NCBI GenBank assembly: GCA_937923405.1
Contig: CALDUY010000007.1
Coordinates: 1-64,000, forward strand
Direction: 5' to 3'
DNA length: 64,000 nucleotides
Source of the DNA: an uncultured Gemmataceae bacterium
GTDB taxonomy: Bacteria > Planctomycetota > Planctomycetia > Gemmatales > Gemmataceae
The first letter of the stretch is position 1; each line of letters starts with the position of its first letter. The notes under the pieces are model-generated. The model was not told the origin of the DNA and did not search any database. It was given only the letters and a program-made list of their open reading frames with translations. Below are positions 1 through 9,366 of the stretch, one piece after another. A program made the position numbers and the translations under genes.

Positions 1-213
1 TTGTGTCTTACCCTGATTCACTTGATCTCCATCCCTGTAACCAACACATCGGTGAATCCGGCCCGCAGCACCGGGGTGGCGGTCTTTGTGGGAGATTGGG
101 CGCTGGCACAGCTTTGGGTTTTTTGGGTGGCACCAGTCGTAGGCGCTTTGCTTGGTGCTGGCCTTTACAATTTGATCGGAAGTGAAGAACAGTCAGAAAC
201 AAATGCTCAATAA
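1..213 (+). CDS. aqpZ: Aquaporin (MIP family), C-terminal fragment
   Basis: This is the last 70 residues of a major intrinsic protein. The gene enters from the left edge, so its true start is outside the window. The fragment carries the second Asn-Pro-Ala box (NPARS, residues 19-23) that lines the water pore, then a Trp-rich last membrane segment ([19 protein letters not shown]) and a short polar tail. In this family two NPA boxes meet in the membrane to make a water-selective channel. The spacing from the NPARS box to the last helix fits bacterial AqpZ rather than the longer GlpF, but the first half is missing, so a glycerol facilitator is not excluded. Confidence 0.85.
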   Translation: MCLTLIHLISIPVTNTSVNPARSTGVAVFVGDWALAQLWVFWVAPVVGALLGAGLYNLIGSEEQSETNAQ

Positions 214-297
214 CCGCATAAGCTCAGACTAGCAAATTCCGCGTTGCTATGCCTGCCTCTGCTTGCCTGGATTCTACGAAGATGGGAAAGGTGTACT

Positions 298-840
298 GTG
301 TACGTCCTGGGTAAGGTGTTGTTAGGTCTTGGGATAACCCTTCTGATTATGGGAGGCGTCGCGCTCGTCTTCGGGGCACCGGTCCTCGGTGGACTCATTT
401 GCATCGGTTGCGTTCCGGTTCCGATGATTGTCGTCGGCATCGCCCTCATTCGTCGGGCTGAAGACCGGGCTAGGAACTCGGGGGTGATGCCTGCAACGGA
501 AGCGAACGATGATCTAGCCGTTGCTCAGAGAGTGCCTACAGGGATCACCGGAATTCGCCAGCGAGTTCAGATGTTTGATCTGAACTCGCTGAACTGGATC
601 GGCTGGCTACTCCTTCTCGCGACGTTCGGGTTTGCGTTGGCCGTGGCCGCTGCTCTGGTCTGGATGTGGCCAGATCAATGGGATCGCCAGTATAAGAAGC
701 TGGCTGGCACAATCATATTCTTTATGGCCATCGGGTTTTTCGCGGGCACTCGATGGCTTTTAAGTCGGCTGAGGGTGTCCATTTACCGCCAAGAGCGCGA
801 TCACGCCGAACCCGGTGATGAAGCCGACGGCGGGGCATGA
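298..840 (+). CDS. Small four-helix membrane protein of unknown function
   Basis: I do not recognise the family. The open frame begins at a TTG at 244, but a GTG at 298 is preceded at a normal distance by a GGAAAGG ribosome site and is preferred, giving 180 residues. Two hydrophobic segments lie at about residues 5-27 and 30-50. A polar stretch of about 45 residues follows, then two more segments at about 99-123 and 135-154 (Trp-rich, ending WMWPDQW), and a charged C-terminal tail. It sits 84 bases after the aquaporin gene on the same strand, so they could be co-transcribed. No catalytic motif is visible. Confidence 0.6.
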   Translation: MYVLGKVLLGLGITLLIMGGVALVFGAPVLGGLICIGCVPVPMIVVGIALIRRAEDRARNSGVMPATEANDDLAVAQRVPTGITGIRQRVQMFDLNSLNWIGWLLLLATFGFALAVAAALVWMWPDQWDRQYKKLAGTIIFFMAIGFFAGTRWLLSRLRVSIYRQERDHAEPGDEADGGA

Positions 841-907
841 TGTGTTCATTCAGTAGATAACACAGCCATGCCCGCCGTCGATTCAACCGTAGTCAGAGTA
901 CCGCCCA

Positions 908-3349
908 CTATTTGGTGTACTTCACCTTCGCTCCGAGGAACTTCCCGTTGAACGGGAACGCGCCCTTCTCGTAGTAGGCATCCGACACCGGCGAGCCGAG
1001 GTCCGAGGCAAAGTCGAGGCAGCCGTTGAAGGTGAACGCCAGCGAGATGAGCGTCGGAATCTCCCCGCCGGCCACCTCCTTGCCGTCCACCCGGACCGAC
1101 ACGTTGCCCGAGCGCAGGTGCTTCAGACCTCCGCCATGCGGCTTGGTCTTCAGTTCGACTTCGATCGTGTGCTTGCCGGCAGCGATCTTCTCTTTGGACT
1201 TGAACACCTTCCGATCGATATTGAAGAGGTTGTACTCGTACACCAGGTGCCCATCCTGGACGAAGCAACTCAGCCCGCCGGGGTAACCGCCCAACGCGAA
1301 GAGAACGCCGTTGGCCTTCTCGGGGAACTCGGCCTCCACCGTCGTGATGTGGTCCCGGTTGCCGATTTGCGGGGCTGTGTACTCCGGCATCCGACCAACC
1401 CCGGGAGCGAAGGTCCACTCGGTCGCCTTAGGACTCACCCGCTGGTCGGGGTGCAAGGCAATGTACAATCCGCCGCCGATCGGAATGTTCCTGTTCTTGA
1501 CCGACTCGGCCAGGAACAGATCTTTCATGAACGCTAACTTCTCCGGCATTTTGTCGGCGAGATCGTCGGCCTGGGTCCAGTCCGTCTCCAGGTTGTACAG
1601 TTCCCACTTGTCCTTATCGGGCGTCCAGGTCTCCAGGCCGGGGGTGATGGTTACCCAGGGGATGCGAGGGCCGAAGGTGCAGGCGAACCAGCCGTCATGG
1701 TAGATGCCACGGCTGCCCATGATGTCGAAGAACTGCGTCCGCCGGGTGCCCTTGGCCTTCGGATCGTTGAAGCTGTAGGCCATGCTCACGCCGTCGATCT
1801 CGTCCTGCGGGATGCCATTGACGACTCGGGGCGGCGTGATGCCGATTGCGTCGTAGATTGTGGGGACCACGTCGATGACATGGTGAAATTGGGGTCGCGG
1901 CGTCGCGTCCGGCTTGATCCGCTTCGGCCAGCTGACCGCCATCGGCTGGCGCGTCCCGCCGAAGTGAGCGGCCACGAGCTTGGTCGACCGGTAGGGCGAA
2001 CTGCCGGCCCATCCCCACGCGGCATGATATTGATTCTCGACCTTCGGCCCGCCCAGGGCATCCAAGCCGCCGATCTTGTCCAGGGCGGCGAGTTGCTGTT
2101 GGACCGTGGTGGGAATCTGGTTTTCGGCGAGGATTTCGCTGATGGTACCGTTCTGGCCCTCCGAGGACGAGCCGTTGTCACCCCAGATGTAGAAGATGAG
2201 GGTATTGTCGAGCTTGCCCTGCCGCTCGATTTCGTCGATCACCTTGCCCACTTGCACGTCAACATGCTCGGTGAAGCCAGCGAACACTTCCATGAGACGC
2301 CGCTGGAACGGCCGCTCGGCCTCGGGGATCGAGTCCCACGACGGGAGCGTCTCGGGGCGAGGGGTCAGCTTGGCGTCCTTGGGAATCCAGCCGAGTTCCT
2401 TCTGCCGAGCAAAGACCCGCTCGCGGTACTTGTCCCAGCCGTCGTCGAACTTGCCCTTGTACTTGTCGGCCCATTCCTTGGTGACGTGGTGCGGGCCGTG
2501 GGACGCGCCCGATGACCAATACATGAAGAACGGCTTATCCGCGGCGAAGGTTTGCTGCTCGCGCAGCCAAGTGACGGCGTTGTCGGCCAGGTCCTCACTG
2601 AGGTGGTAGCCTTGCTCACGCGTTTTGGGCGGCCGCACTTCGGTCGTATTTTTAATCAGCCGTGGCTCGTAATGTCCGCTCTCGCCGGCCAGGAAGCCGT
2701 AGAAGTACTCGAACCCGTAGCCGGTCGGCCAGCGGTCGAATGGCCCTTTCGTCGTGATCTCGGTGGCCGGGGTGTTGTGCCACTTGCCAAACGCCGCCGT
2801 GTTGTACCCGTAGTGTCGCAGCACCTCGGCCACGGTGGCGGCCGACTTGGGGATCGCTCCACTGAAGCCGTCGAAGTCGTTGGACAGTTCGGTGATCTGG
2901 CCGTTACAAACATGGGTGTGATTGCGGCCGGTGAGCAGCGCGGCACGGGTTGGACTACACATCGCGGTGCTGTGGAACCGATTGTACGACACGCCCATCT
3001 TGGCCACCCGGCTGAGCGTCGGGGTGTTGATTTCGCCGCCGTAGGTGGACGGTGTGCCCGGGCCGACATCGTCGATCAGAATGATCAATACGTTCGGGGC
3101 GTCGGCACTCAGTCGTTTCGGCTCCTGCCGCCGCTGGTGGATGGAATCGTTCAACGTCAGCCCCGCCACGCTGGCCGACGGCGTCGGCGGGAACGGCAAC
3201 ACCGAACCATCGACAGCCGCCACGGTGGGACTGGGTATTTTGTCTTTCGCTTGTTGTGCGAATGCTTCGTGAATGCGGCCGGAGGCAACGAACCAGCCGA
3301 GCAGACTACCAAGAAGCACCGTAGCCATCAAAATGAGACGATATTTCAC
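908..3349 (-). CDS. Secreted arylsulfatase (Cys-type, formylglycine-dependent)
   Basis: A sulfatase of about 813 residues that should hydrolyse sulfate esters after export. The catalytic signature C-S-P-T-R-A-A-L-L-T-G-R places the cysteine that is converted to formylglycine at about residue 131. Upstream, the LIDDVG segment (Asp93-Asp94) supplies metal ligands, and downstream the IWGDNG segment supplies more. The open frame reaches 3445, but a GTG at 3347-3349 preceded by GGAG seven bases upstream begins a clean signal peptide (KYRLILMATVLLGSLLGWFV), so that start is preferred. The last 200 residues form an extra C-terminal domain typical of long arylsulfatases. The substrate is unknown. Planctomycetes carry many such enzymes for sulfated polysaccharides. 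Confidence 0.88.
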   Translation of the reverse strand: MKYRLILMATVLLGSLLGWFVASGRIHEAFAQQAKDKIPSPTVAAVDGSVLPFPPTPSASVAGLTLNDSIHQRRQEPKRLSADAPNVLIILIDDVGPGTPSTYGGEINTPTLSRVAKMGVSYNRFHSTAMCSPTRAALLTGRNHTHVCNGQITELSNDFDGFSGAIPKSAATVAEVLRHYGYNTAAFGKWHNTPATEITTKGPFDRWPTGYGFEYFYGFLAGESGHYEPRLIKNTTEVRPPKTREQGYHLSEDLADNAVTWLREQQTFAADKPFFMYWSSGASHGPHHVTKEWADKYKGKFDDGWDKYRERVFARQKELGWIPKDAKLTPRPETLPSWDSIPEAERPFQRRLMEVFAGFTEHVDVQVGKVIDEIERQGKLDNTLIFYIWGDNGSSSEGQNGTISEILAENQIPTTVQQQLAALDKIGGLDALGGPKVENQYHAAWGWAGSSPYRSTKLVAAHFGGTRQPMAVSWPKRIKPDATPRPQFHHVIDVVPTIYDAIGITPPRVVNGIPQDEIDGVSMAYSFNDPKAKGTRRTQFFDIMGSRGIYHDGWFACTFGPRIPWVTITPGLETWTPDKDKWELYNLETDWTQADDLADKMPEKLAFMKDLFLAESVKNRNIPIGGGLYIALHPDQRVSPKATEWTFAPGVGRMPEYTAPQIGNRDHITTVEAEFPEKANGVLFALGGYPGGLSCFVQDGHLVYEYNLFNIDRKVFKSKEKIAAGKHTIEVELKTKPHGGGLKHLRSGNVSVRVDGKEVAGGEIPTLISLAFTFNGCLDFASDLGSPVSDAYYEKGAFPFNGKFLGAKVKYTK

Positions 3350-3630
3350 AGGCAGACTCCTATCAATGGATGTCCCATGAGTGAGAAACGGCAAGATAGG
3401 TTCGTTTAAGAATAGAGGAATCGTATTGGGTCGGCGAGTTGGCAAACAGAGAAGATTTTGTTAACGACCCGTAAATTTGTTCTGCTCGGAGCGCGTGGTC
3501 AGAAAACCCGACGAACGATTGTTCGGTCTTGAGCGTCACTCCGGAGCGGCCGGGGTGATCCCTGGGCGAACGGCTCGATCCGCTTCTGCTTCTTGGGGAT
3601 GACCGTGGAAAAGCAACCGCTTGCAGTGCA

Positions 3631-4884
3631 TTAGCGCCCGACCGGCAAGGTGAGGGTGGGCACATTGCCGATTTGCTGCCGGCGGAAGTCGAGACGGCGG
3701 AGTTGGAGCATCAGCAGCAGCGTCGCCTTGCTTTCCTGGTCGCGGTCGTCGATGTAGAACCAGTGGTCGCGATACCGGACGGCAACATACGCAAAGGGCG
3801 GCGGTGCGTGCTTGTGCCCCGCACACGAGCGAACCCGAAACACCCCTTGGGTGGCCTCGGTCGGGTCGGTGCCATCCAGCGGCAACCGCACCAGCCCGGT
3901 CTCGAAGTGTTTCGGCGGCACCTCCACCCCGTTGGCCAAGAAAAACAGTGCTTGAGCCGTGGACCGCGGGGTAAGCCGCAGGACGGCAGACGGCTCGGCC
4001 GGGTTTTTGGCCGGGTCGGGCACCCCAGCGGCGAGGACGACTTCGTACTGGTACAGGTCCGGCTTAAGATGCAGCAGAGCGGCGAGTTCGGCCAACTCTG
4101 GGCTTCTGCGTCCGGCAGGGTTCACCTGTAATACGATCCGCCGCTGGCGCTTGACGAGCGACCAGGTCTTGCCGCCTTCACGCGGGCGGTATTCGAATCC
4201 TTCTTTGGCGGCCTCCACCAAGGCTGCAGCCGTCACCGCCTCAGCCGGAATCGGCCCGCTCCGTTCGGATACGGCGTCCTCGCCATGAACCGAGATCAAC
4301 TCGCGGTCCTGGGCGGCTTGCAGCAACTCGCTGACCCGGCGGAAACGGGCGAAGTCTGGGGGCACGTTCCGCTGTGGGCCGCTGGGCGTAACCCAATTGG
4401 GCACTCCGTTCAGCCGGTCCACCCAGATGCGCACCACACTGGAGACTGGCCAGCCCGTCTGCACCAGGAAAACGAGCGAGTCCGTGGAAATGGGGGTAAG
4501 GAACCGGCGGATGGTGGACCCATCGTCCAGGGGAGAGAGACTCACAGTGATCCGGTTTGCTCCACCGGCAGCTACAAACGGCAGGATCGCAGCGAACGAC
4601 TTGAACAGAGGGCCGGACAGGGCTTCAGTGCCGAAGAACGGGCGGGCCTCGACCCCGGCCGATACCTCGCACTGGGTGGCAATGGACGACACCGACAGAT
4701 CGATCGAGGCTTCCGTGTAGCGCAGACGCACGATATCCCTCAGAAGTTGCTCTTCGTCCACGCGCTGCACTGCTGCCGCATAGCGTCCGTGAGTCTTTTC
4801 GATGGACTTCGGCCCGAGCGCACACCCTGATCCCAATCCCGACAGGATGAGAATCACGACCAGGAATGTAGCATTTCGGGGCAT
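3631..4884 (-). CDS. Conserved lipoprotein of unknown function
   Basis: A 417-residue protein with a hydrophobic leader ending at a lipobox-like LGSGC (Cys21), so a lipid-anchored envelope protein is likely. The segment after the anchor (RVDEEQLLRDIVRLRYTEA) resembles a motif I associate with uncharacterised lipoproteins found near porins and transporters in planctomycetes and proteobacteria, but I cannot name the family. No catalytic motif is visible. It begins 27 bases after the end of the frameshifted outer-membrane protein gene on the same strand, so the two were probably one operon serving the outer envelope. Confidence 0.65.
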   Translation of the reverse strand: MPRNATFLVVILILSGLGSGCALGPKSIEKTHGRYAAAVQRVDEEQLLRDIVRLRYTEASIDLSVSSIATQCEVSAGVEARPFFGTEALSGPLFKSFAAILPFVAAGGANRITVSLSPLDDGSTIRRFLTPISTDSLVFLVQTGWPVSSVVRIWVDRLNGVPNWVTPSGPQRNVPPDFARFRRVSELLQAAQDRELISVHGEDAVSERSGPIPAEAVTAAALVEAAKEGFEYRPREGGKTWSLVKRQRRIVLQVNPAGRRSPELAELAALLHLKPDLYQYEVVLAAGVPDPAKNPAEPSAVLRLTPRSTAQALFFLANGVEVPPKHFETGLVRLPLDGTDPTEATQGVFRVRSCAGHKHAPPPFAYVAVRYRDHWFYIDDRDQESKATLLLMLQLRRLDFRRQQIGNVPTLTLPVGR

Positions 4885-4911
4885 AATCGCATCCAGGAAG
4901 CTGATGAAGGA

Positions 4912-5849
4912 TCAGAACTGTACACGCACGCCAACTTCAAGCTCCCATTGGCGTTCCCCCGGCGACGCATCAATGCCGAACCCAGGCTTGGCGAACATGG
5001 TCGTGTTCTTCCGACTGAAGCCCAACTCCGGGGCTAGATAAATATCGTTGTCCCCGGAGAGGTAATTGGTGACGATTTGGAACTTGGGCAAGACGTACAA
5101 CCCGTTTTCCCAAGCATACATGGCAAACACCCGCCACTTGCCGCGGCGGATGTTCGGCCGGTTCGGGTTGCCGAAGACCGACGGCTCGTACAGGTAGCGA
5201 TCAGGAAATTCGGGGCGAAGGCATAGACGAAACCCACCCCACCACCCAACACATACTTGCCAGTGCCCAAGTTGAAAACCGTCAGGCTATCCTCTGGCAG
5301 CGGTTTGGCGAGGATGGCGTTGTCGGCCGTCGGAAGAAATGCCTGGCCAAACAAGATGGCGGTCAACCGTTTGTCAGGGCTGGTCCAGAAGTTGTAGGTA
5401 CCTTGAATGCGGATGTCCCCTAAGCCGCCGATCGGCACGGTATTCGGCAGGTTAGCCCGAAAGTCGTAGTACACGAAGGGCACTTCAAATAGCACCGACC
5501 CGCGCCGCTCAAATGTTGGGAACTTGAACCGGGCGTAGGTCGTGTTGATCCGGTTGCCCCCCTCGAAGGTGTAATACTCGTTCGACAAGATGAAGGTGGT
5601 GAGGTTCTGAGCCGGGTTGGTGCCGTTGTCCTGTTGGCTTCCCCCCCCGCCACCGGAGCCCGCAGCGCTACCTCCAACTGGCAATGACTGGCCCGTCAGC
5701 ATCGAGAACGATTGTCCGGATGAAGGCGACATCGCCGCCGCAGACCACGGTGTATCAACCGGACCGGGCGGGGTCGGTGGGAGATCTTGGGCCTCCGCAC
5801 TGACCTGAACGAGCGATATGGTCATCACAAGGGCTAATATCAATCTCAC
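4912..5849 (-). pseudogene. Frameshifted outer-membrane beta-barrel protein
   Basis: The reading frame is split. The first part starts at a GTG at 5847-5849 (a TTG at 5919-5921 is also possible), has a signal peptide (VRLILALVMTISLVQVSAEAQ) and a Gly/Ser-rich linker, and reads well to about 5216. The second part, in another frame, continues from about 5211 to the stop at 4912 and ends in Val-Gln-Phe, as outer-membrane barrels do. Restoring one base in the G run at 5212-5215 (a C run on the coding strand) joins them through FAPEFPDRYLYEPSVFG. This is either a recent inactivation or a homopolymer sequencing error. The product would be a porin-like barrel of about 310 residues, upstream of the lipoprotein gene. 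Confidence 0.75.
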
Positions 5850-6117
5850 GGCAAATTTCCCGTCATCCAAAGTAGGCTTTGTTACAGATCTTCGGTTGGC
5901 AATCTGTGTTGAGTTTAACAATTTTGTCGATGTGAAAGGCTGGAATCAAAACGCCAGCGGAGCTTAACCGGTGGAGGATCGCCGTGTCGTGGCCGATCGG
6001 TTCGGTCGTCGAAATGGCTATCTCTTATTTGTGGCAGCAAGACGATGTCGAGTCACTCTCGAAAGACGGGCCATCGCAACCCTAGGGAGTGACGGGTCAG
6101 CAGTTTTGATCGTAAGT

Positions 6118-7398
6118 TCAGTATCGGAATTGCATCGTAAAGGTAAGCAGATGCACGTCGGATTCGAGCTTAACGCCGATTCCGGTCGCTTCACGCAGCG
6201 GGCCGATGCTCGAATTGGGCAACCCGTAAGCGTAGCCGAGCGAGGAGGAGATTGCATCAGTTAATTGAAGAGTTGTCCCAACCGTGATCATGTGTTGAGT
6301 GATCAATGGGCTTTGGATGTTGAACAGCGTGCCGACACTGCGGATCGGGTTATCGTTGTAAATGTATCCTAAGCTCAGCGCGGCACCCTCAGTCAACTGA
6401 TAGCGGCCTCCCAAGCTGGCCACGAAGATACTCCGCCAGCCAAGGCCACCTTCCCGGATCGGCGTCCCGTACAGGTCAGAGTTTGCATAGTCGATGTATC
6501 GAAGGTCCGCGGAGAGCAACATCTCCTCCATCGGCCGGTAGCTGATCCCCCACGAATAGATCGCCGGCAGGCTAACATCGAGGGTGAGCGTTCGGGGCTG
6601 GCCGAGTTCGCTTCGAGCGTTGTATTTCCACGTCTCGAACCACTGTGGACTGGTAAACCCGAAGCCGAGGTCGAGTTGATCTGTGAGCGAGTATACGAGG
6701 CCGGCCCGGAAGCCGCCGCCCCAAAATGGGCGTGAGTGACTGGCGGACGGAAAACTCCCCGGTCCAGCTCCAATAGGATCATTGGGAGTGGCAAAAAAGG
6801 CCGGGTCGATCGACGACAGCGCAATCGAAACCGTTGGCCCCACGCCGACCACAAGACGATCCGTTATTTGGTACGCGGCGGTCGGCGACAACTGCACCAA
6901 CAACAGGTTCGACACAATCGGCCCTTGGACGTTGCCCAGCGGGCCGATCCCGGACAGAATCGGGTTGTTCGCGTCGCCGGGGAAATTGACCGTGCCTCCG
7001 CCCAGTGTGTTCAGCCCGAAGCCAAGCGTCAGGGGGCTTTCGTCAGGCTGATAAACGACGCCCAAGTTGGTCGTCAGACTAGCCCCGCTATCGCTACGAG
7101 TCCGGCCGGATCGCAGCCCGGACGGCCCCGGTGCGGTCGAATCGAGGTAAAAGTTGGGGAAGATGATCGCTCCGCCGGCCGCGACTTCCGAGCGGCCGAG
7201 CCGGCCGATCGCTGCTGGGTTCCAATACAGCGCGCCAATTGCATCCACGGGCCTTGCCGTCGACGCACCACCCATGGATAAGTGAGCCGCTCCGCCGCCG
7301 GGGAGCAAGACGCCCTGGGCTTGAACGCTCAGGGGCTTCATCAAGATCACGCAGACGGCCACGACTCCGAAGCGCAAAGCGATTCTTATGCCATTCAT
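6118..7398 (-). CDS. OmpP1/FadL-family outer-membrane transport protein
   Basis: A 426-residue outer-membrane protein of the FadL type, a 14-stranded barrel that lets hydrophobic substrates across the outer membrane. The start at 7398 gives a signal peptide (VVAVCVILMKPLSVQAQG). The hallmark N-terminal segment follows, with Gly-Gly-Ala-Ala-His and then a DAIGALYWNPAAIGRL block that matches the family pattern of an Asn-Pro-Ala near the hatch. The protein ends in an aromatic Arg-Tyr typical of barrels. The upstream sequence contains a 17-bp tandem duplication of the start region (7382-7415), so the ribosome site GGCGGA now faces a decoy ATG one repeat upstream. The substrate cannot be told from sequence. 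Confidence 0.82.
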   Translation of the reverse strand: MNGIRIALRFGVVAVCVILMKPLSVQAQGVLLPGGGAAHLSMGGASTARPVDAIGALYWNPAAIGRLGRSEVAAGGAIIFPNFYLDSTAPGPSGLRSGRTRSDSGASLTTNLGVVYQPDESPLTLGFGLNTLGGGTVNFPGDANNPILSGIGPLGNVQGPIVSNLLLVQLSPTAAYQITDRLVVGVGPTVSIALSSIDPAFFATPNDPIGAGPGSFPSASHSRPFWGGGFRAGLVYSLTDQLDLGFGFTSPQWFETWKYNARSELGQPRTLTLDVSLPAIYSWGISYRPMEEMLLSADLRYIDYANSDLYGTPIREGGLGWRSIFVASLGGRYQLTEGAALSLGYIYNDNPIRSVGTLFNIQSPLITQHMITVGTTLQLTDAISSSLGYAYGLPNSSIGPLREATGIGVKLESDVHLLTFTMQFRY

Positions 7399-7415
7399 AT
7401 TCTTATGCCATTCAT
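7382..7415 (-). repeat. 17-bp tandem duplication over the porin start codon
   Basis: The unit ATTCTTATGCCATTCAT occurs twice back to back (7382-7398 and 7399-7415, plus-strand reading). On the coding strand each copy begins with ATG. Because 17 is not a multiple of three, only the inner copy is in frame with the porin. The outer ATG is the one correctly spaced from GGCGGA. It opens a six-codon frame that ends in a TGA overlapping the real ATG as ATGA, an arrangement that would allow re-initiation. Confidence 0.9.
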
Positions 7416-7798
7416 GTCGATTCCGCCAAGATTGAGTGCCACACTTTTGACTTTTGTATCGGAAAGACAAAGAAGAGAGCTTTAAGCGATTCCAGGGACT
7501 ATTCAGATTGAGGGAGTTTTTACAGTTGGCTGCCCTCGTGATCGTTTGTTTCCGCGCGATGCCGACAAGGCGATAACCCGAACGTGGGAACAGGGCAGAG
7601 ACACCGAGAGTTTGCCCGATCCCTCCGGGTCAGTGGTCGTGGTGCTGTCTCCACCCCAGCATGGGGAGAGACAACGGCCGAGACTCGGGTGACGTAAACC
7701 CTTGCCGAGATTGGCGTATAACGCGGAGGTGAGGCGATCAAAGTCTCTAACCCGGCGTGAACCTCCGGGTCGGAACGTTGCTTGGAAGGTTTGGTCAG
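7416..7798. other. Intergenic stretch between porin start and tRNA-Arg
   Basis: About 380 bases without a credible gene. It should hold the porin promoter (minus strand) and the 3' trailer of the tRNA, which is also transcribed toward the left. I see no strong hairpin followed by a T-run, and the short frames here lack ribosome sites. Confidence 0.5.
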
Positions 7799-7872
7799 TA
7801 CCCCCGGCAGGATTCGAACCTGCGACCGGCGGTTTAGAAAACCGCTGCTCTGTCCTACTGAGCTACGGGGGC
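7799..7872 (-). tRNA. tRNA-Arg (anticodon UCU)
   Basis: Read on the minus strand, the cloverleaf is complete. The acceptor stem GCCCCCG pairs with CGGGGGU, and the D arm has GCUC/GAGC. The anticodon stem GCGGU/ACCGC encloses a seven-base loop with UCU at positions 34-36. The T arm has GUUCGAAUC. The discriminator base is A and CCA is not encoded. The 5' half of the gene (7838-7872) is repeated exactly at 10116-10150, which marks it as the attachment site of an integrated element. The 5' half now present was therefore supplied by the element, and the promoter must lie within element DNA to its right. Confidence 0.93.
7838..7872. repeat. Left attachment repeat (attL), 5' half of tRNA-Arg
   Basis: These 35 bases are identical to 10116-10150. 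Allowing one mismatch, the match extends to 40 bases (7833-7872 versus 10111-10150). The mismatch falls on the middle anticodon base. The repeat runs from the anticodon loop to the 5' end of the tRNA, and the integrase gene begins 164 bases to its right. Confidence 0.9.
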
Positions 7873-7926
7873 AAATCCCTAATTCATAATCACTTACAGT
7901 GAATCTTTGAGAACCCTGTTTTTGCC

Positions 7927-7956
7927 TTTGACACCCGTTTTGACACCTGTCAACTT
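7927..7956. promoter_or_regulatory. Left-end TTGACAC-type repeats, possible integrase arm sites
   Basis: Two close copies of a TTTGACACC-like motif (7927-7936 and 7938-7948) lie just inside the left attachment repeat. Related copies (GACACCTG, TTGACAC and a GAACACCTG variant) sit just inside the right end at 10005-10037. Tyrosine integrases bind short arm-type repeats near both ends of their element, so this is the likeliest role. A part as the integrase promoter is also possible, since TTGACA is present. Confidence 0.4.
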
Positions 7957-8035
7957 GTGTACACTTACACGGACCGGTTCTCGCGGCCACGAAAACCGGT
8001 CCTCACCTGGACGCCTTTTCACCAAGGGAGACGCC

Positions 8036-9208
8036 ATGTCCGGTCATTCTACACTGCGTCGCAAGCCTAGTAAACCACATCCCAACTTTCCCCTGTTTCC
8101 CCATGCCACAGGACGTTGGGCTAAGAAGATTCGTGGCAAACTGTACTACTTCGGTAAATGGGATGAACCCAACAAAGCGTTAGCCTTGTACCTCAAACAA
8201 AAGGATGCCTTACTCGCAGGACGGACTCCGCGAGAAAGCCCTGAGAGGTTGACGCTCAAGGTGCTAGCCAATTCCTTCCTCAACACGAAGCGAGCAAGAC
8301 TTGACTCCGGCGAGATCATCCAGCGAACCTGGGAAGAGTACAAAACCGTCTGTGATCTGCTGATCGAGCATTTTGGTAAAACTCGAGAGGTGTCAGACTT
8401 GACACCTGAAGACTTTGCCGAGCTGCCTTCATCCGTCGCGGCTGAGGGCCTATTACAATGGGCAACACCATCCAACGAATACGAACTGTGTTCAAAGTTT
8501 GCCTATGACAAGGGCACGCTGGATCGGCCGATTCGATATAGTCAAGGGTTCAAAAGACCATCCAAAAAACCCTTCGCTTGCACAAAGCCAAGCAAGGGCC
8601 AAAGCTGTTTTCCAGAGATGAAATCCTAACGCTCTTGGAGCATGCCAACTCACCACACCTGAAGGCCTTGCTCTTGCTTGGCATTAACTGCGGCTTTGGC
8701 AATCAGGATTGTGGAACTCTCGCCCTTCGTCATGTAGATCTTGAAAAGGAATTATTGACTTTCCTAGGCCAAAAACAGGCATTGCTCGAGCGTGTCCTCT
8801 CTGGCCGGAAACAATCGAAGCCTTGCGTTAATCCTTGGAAGATCGACCTTACGCCAAAAGTCCGGATTGCGAAGGTCTGTTCTTCGTCACTAAGTACAGC
8901 AAAAGCTGGGCAAAAGTAGATCGAGATAATCCCATTACGAAAGAATTTGCCAAGCTCCTGAGACGCGCAAAGGTCGAGCGGCGATTCGGGATAGGATTCT
9001 TACGTTGAGGCACACATTTCGCACTATCGCTGATAGTTGCAAAGATCAACCTGCCGTCGACCATATTATGGGGCATGAAGTAGCCAACATGGCTAGCGTC
9101 TACCGCAAGCGGATTGACTTTGCGCGGTTGCAAAATGTCGTGAACCTAGTTCGCTCTTGGTTATACGAGTGGGAGAAACAGAAAAACGTATCTCCGCTTT
9201 CCGACTGA
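8036..9208 (+). pseudogene. Decayed tyrosine integrase of the tRNA-Arg element
   Basis: The start is ATG 8036, six bases after AAGGGAG. The first 130 residues read as the N-terminal SAM-like core-binding part of a planctomycete phage-type integrase (GRWAKKIRGKLYYFGKWD). The frame then breaks several times: near 8450 and 8496, in the A run at about 8560, between about 8750 and 8860, and near 9005 where an in-frame TGA interrupts. The catalytic half is recognisable in pieces: LLLLGINCGFGNQD (about 8670-8710), then LRHTFRTIAD with the His-x-x-Arg box, HIMGHE, and the tyrosine in ASVYRKRID (about 9095-9120). With this many breaks the enzyme cannot be functional. Confidence 0.88.
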
Positions 9209-9366
9209 ACGCAGGACGCAGAAGCCTCAACTCTTGCAGAGCGATAAGCAGGGTTGCGAACGATTGTCTGAACAAGCATTTTTGCGTTCGGTCGGCCTAC
9301 CAAACACAACCGAACGCTCCGAACGCAGCAATAAAACAGGGGATACCTAACCCTGGGAAGCGTCGC

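Noticed and set aside
1697..3409. Long plus-strand ORFs of 272 and 285 codons opposite the sulfatase
   Set aside because: They are antisense shadows in a GC-rich gene with a complete sulfatase fold on the minus strand.
7702..7902. Plus-strand ORF with the peptide PPAGFEPATGGLENRCS
   Set aside because: It is the antisense translation of tRNA-Arg, a well-known spurious protein call.
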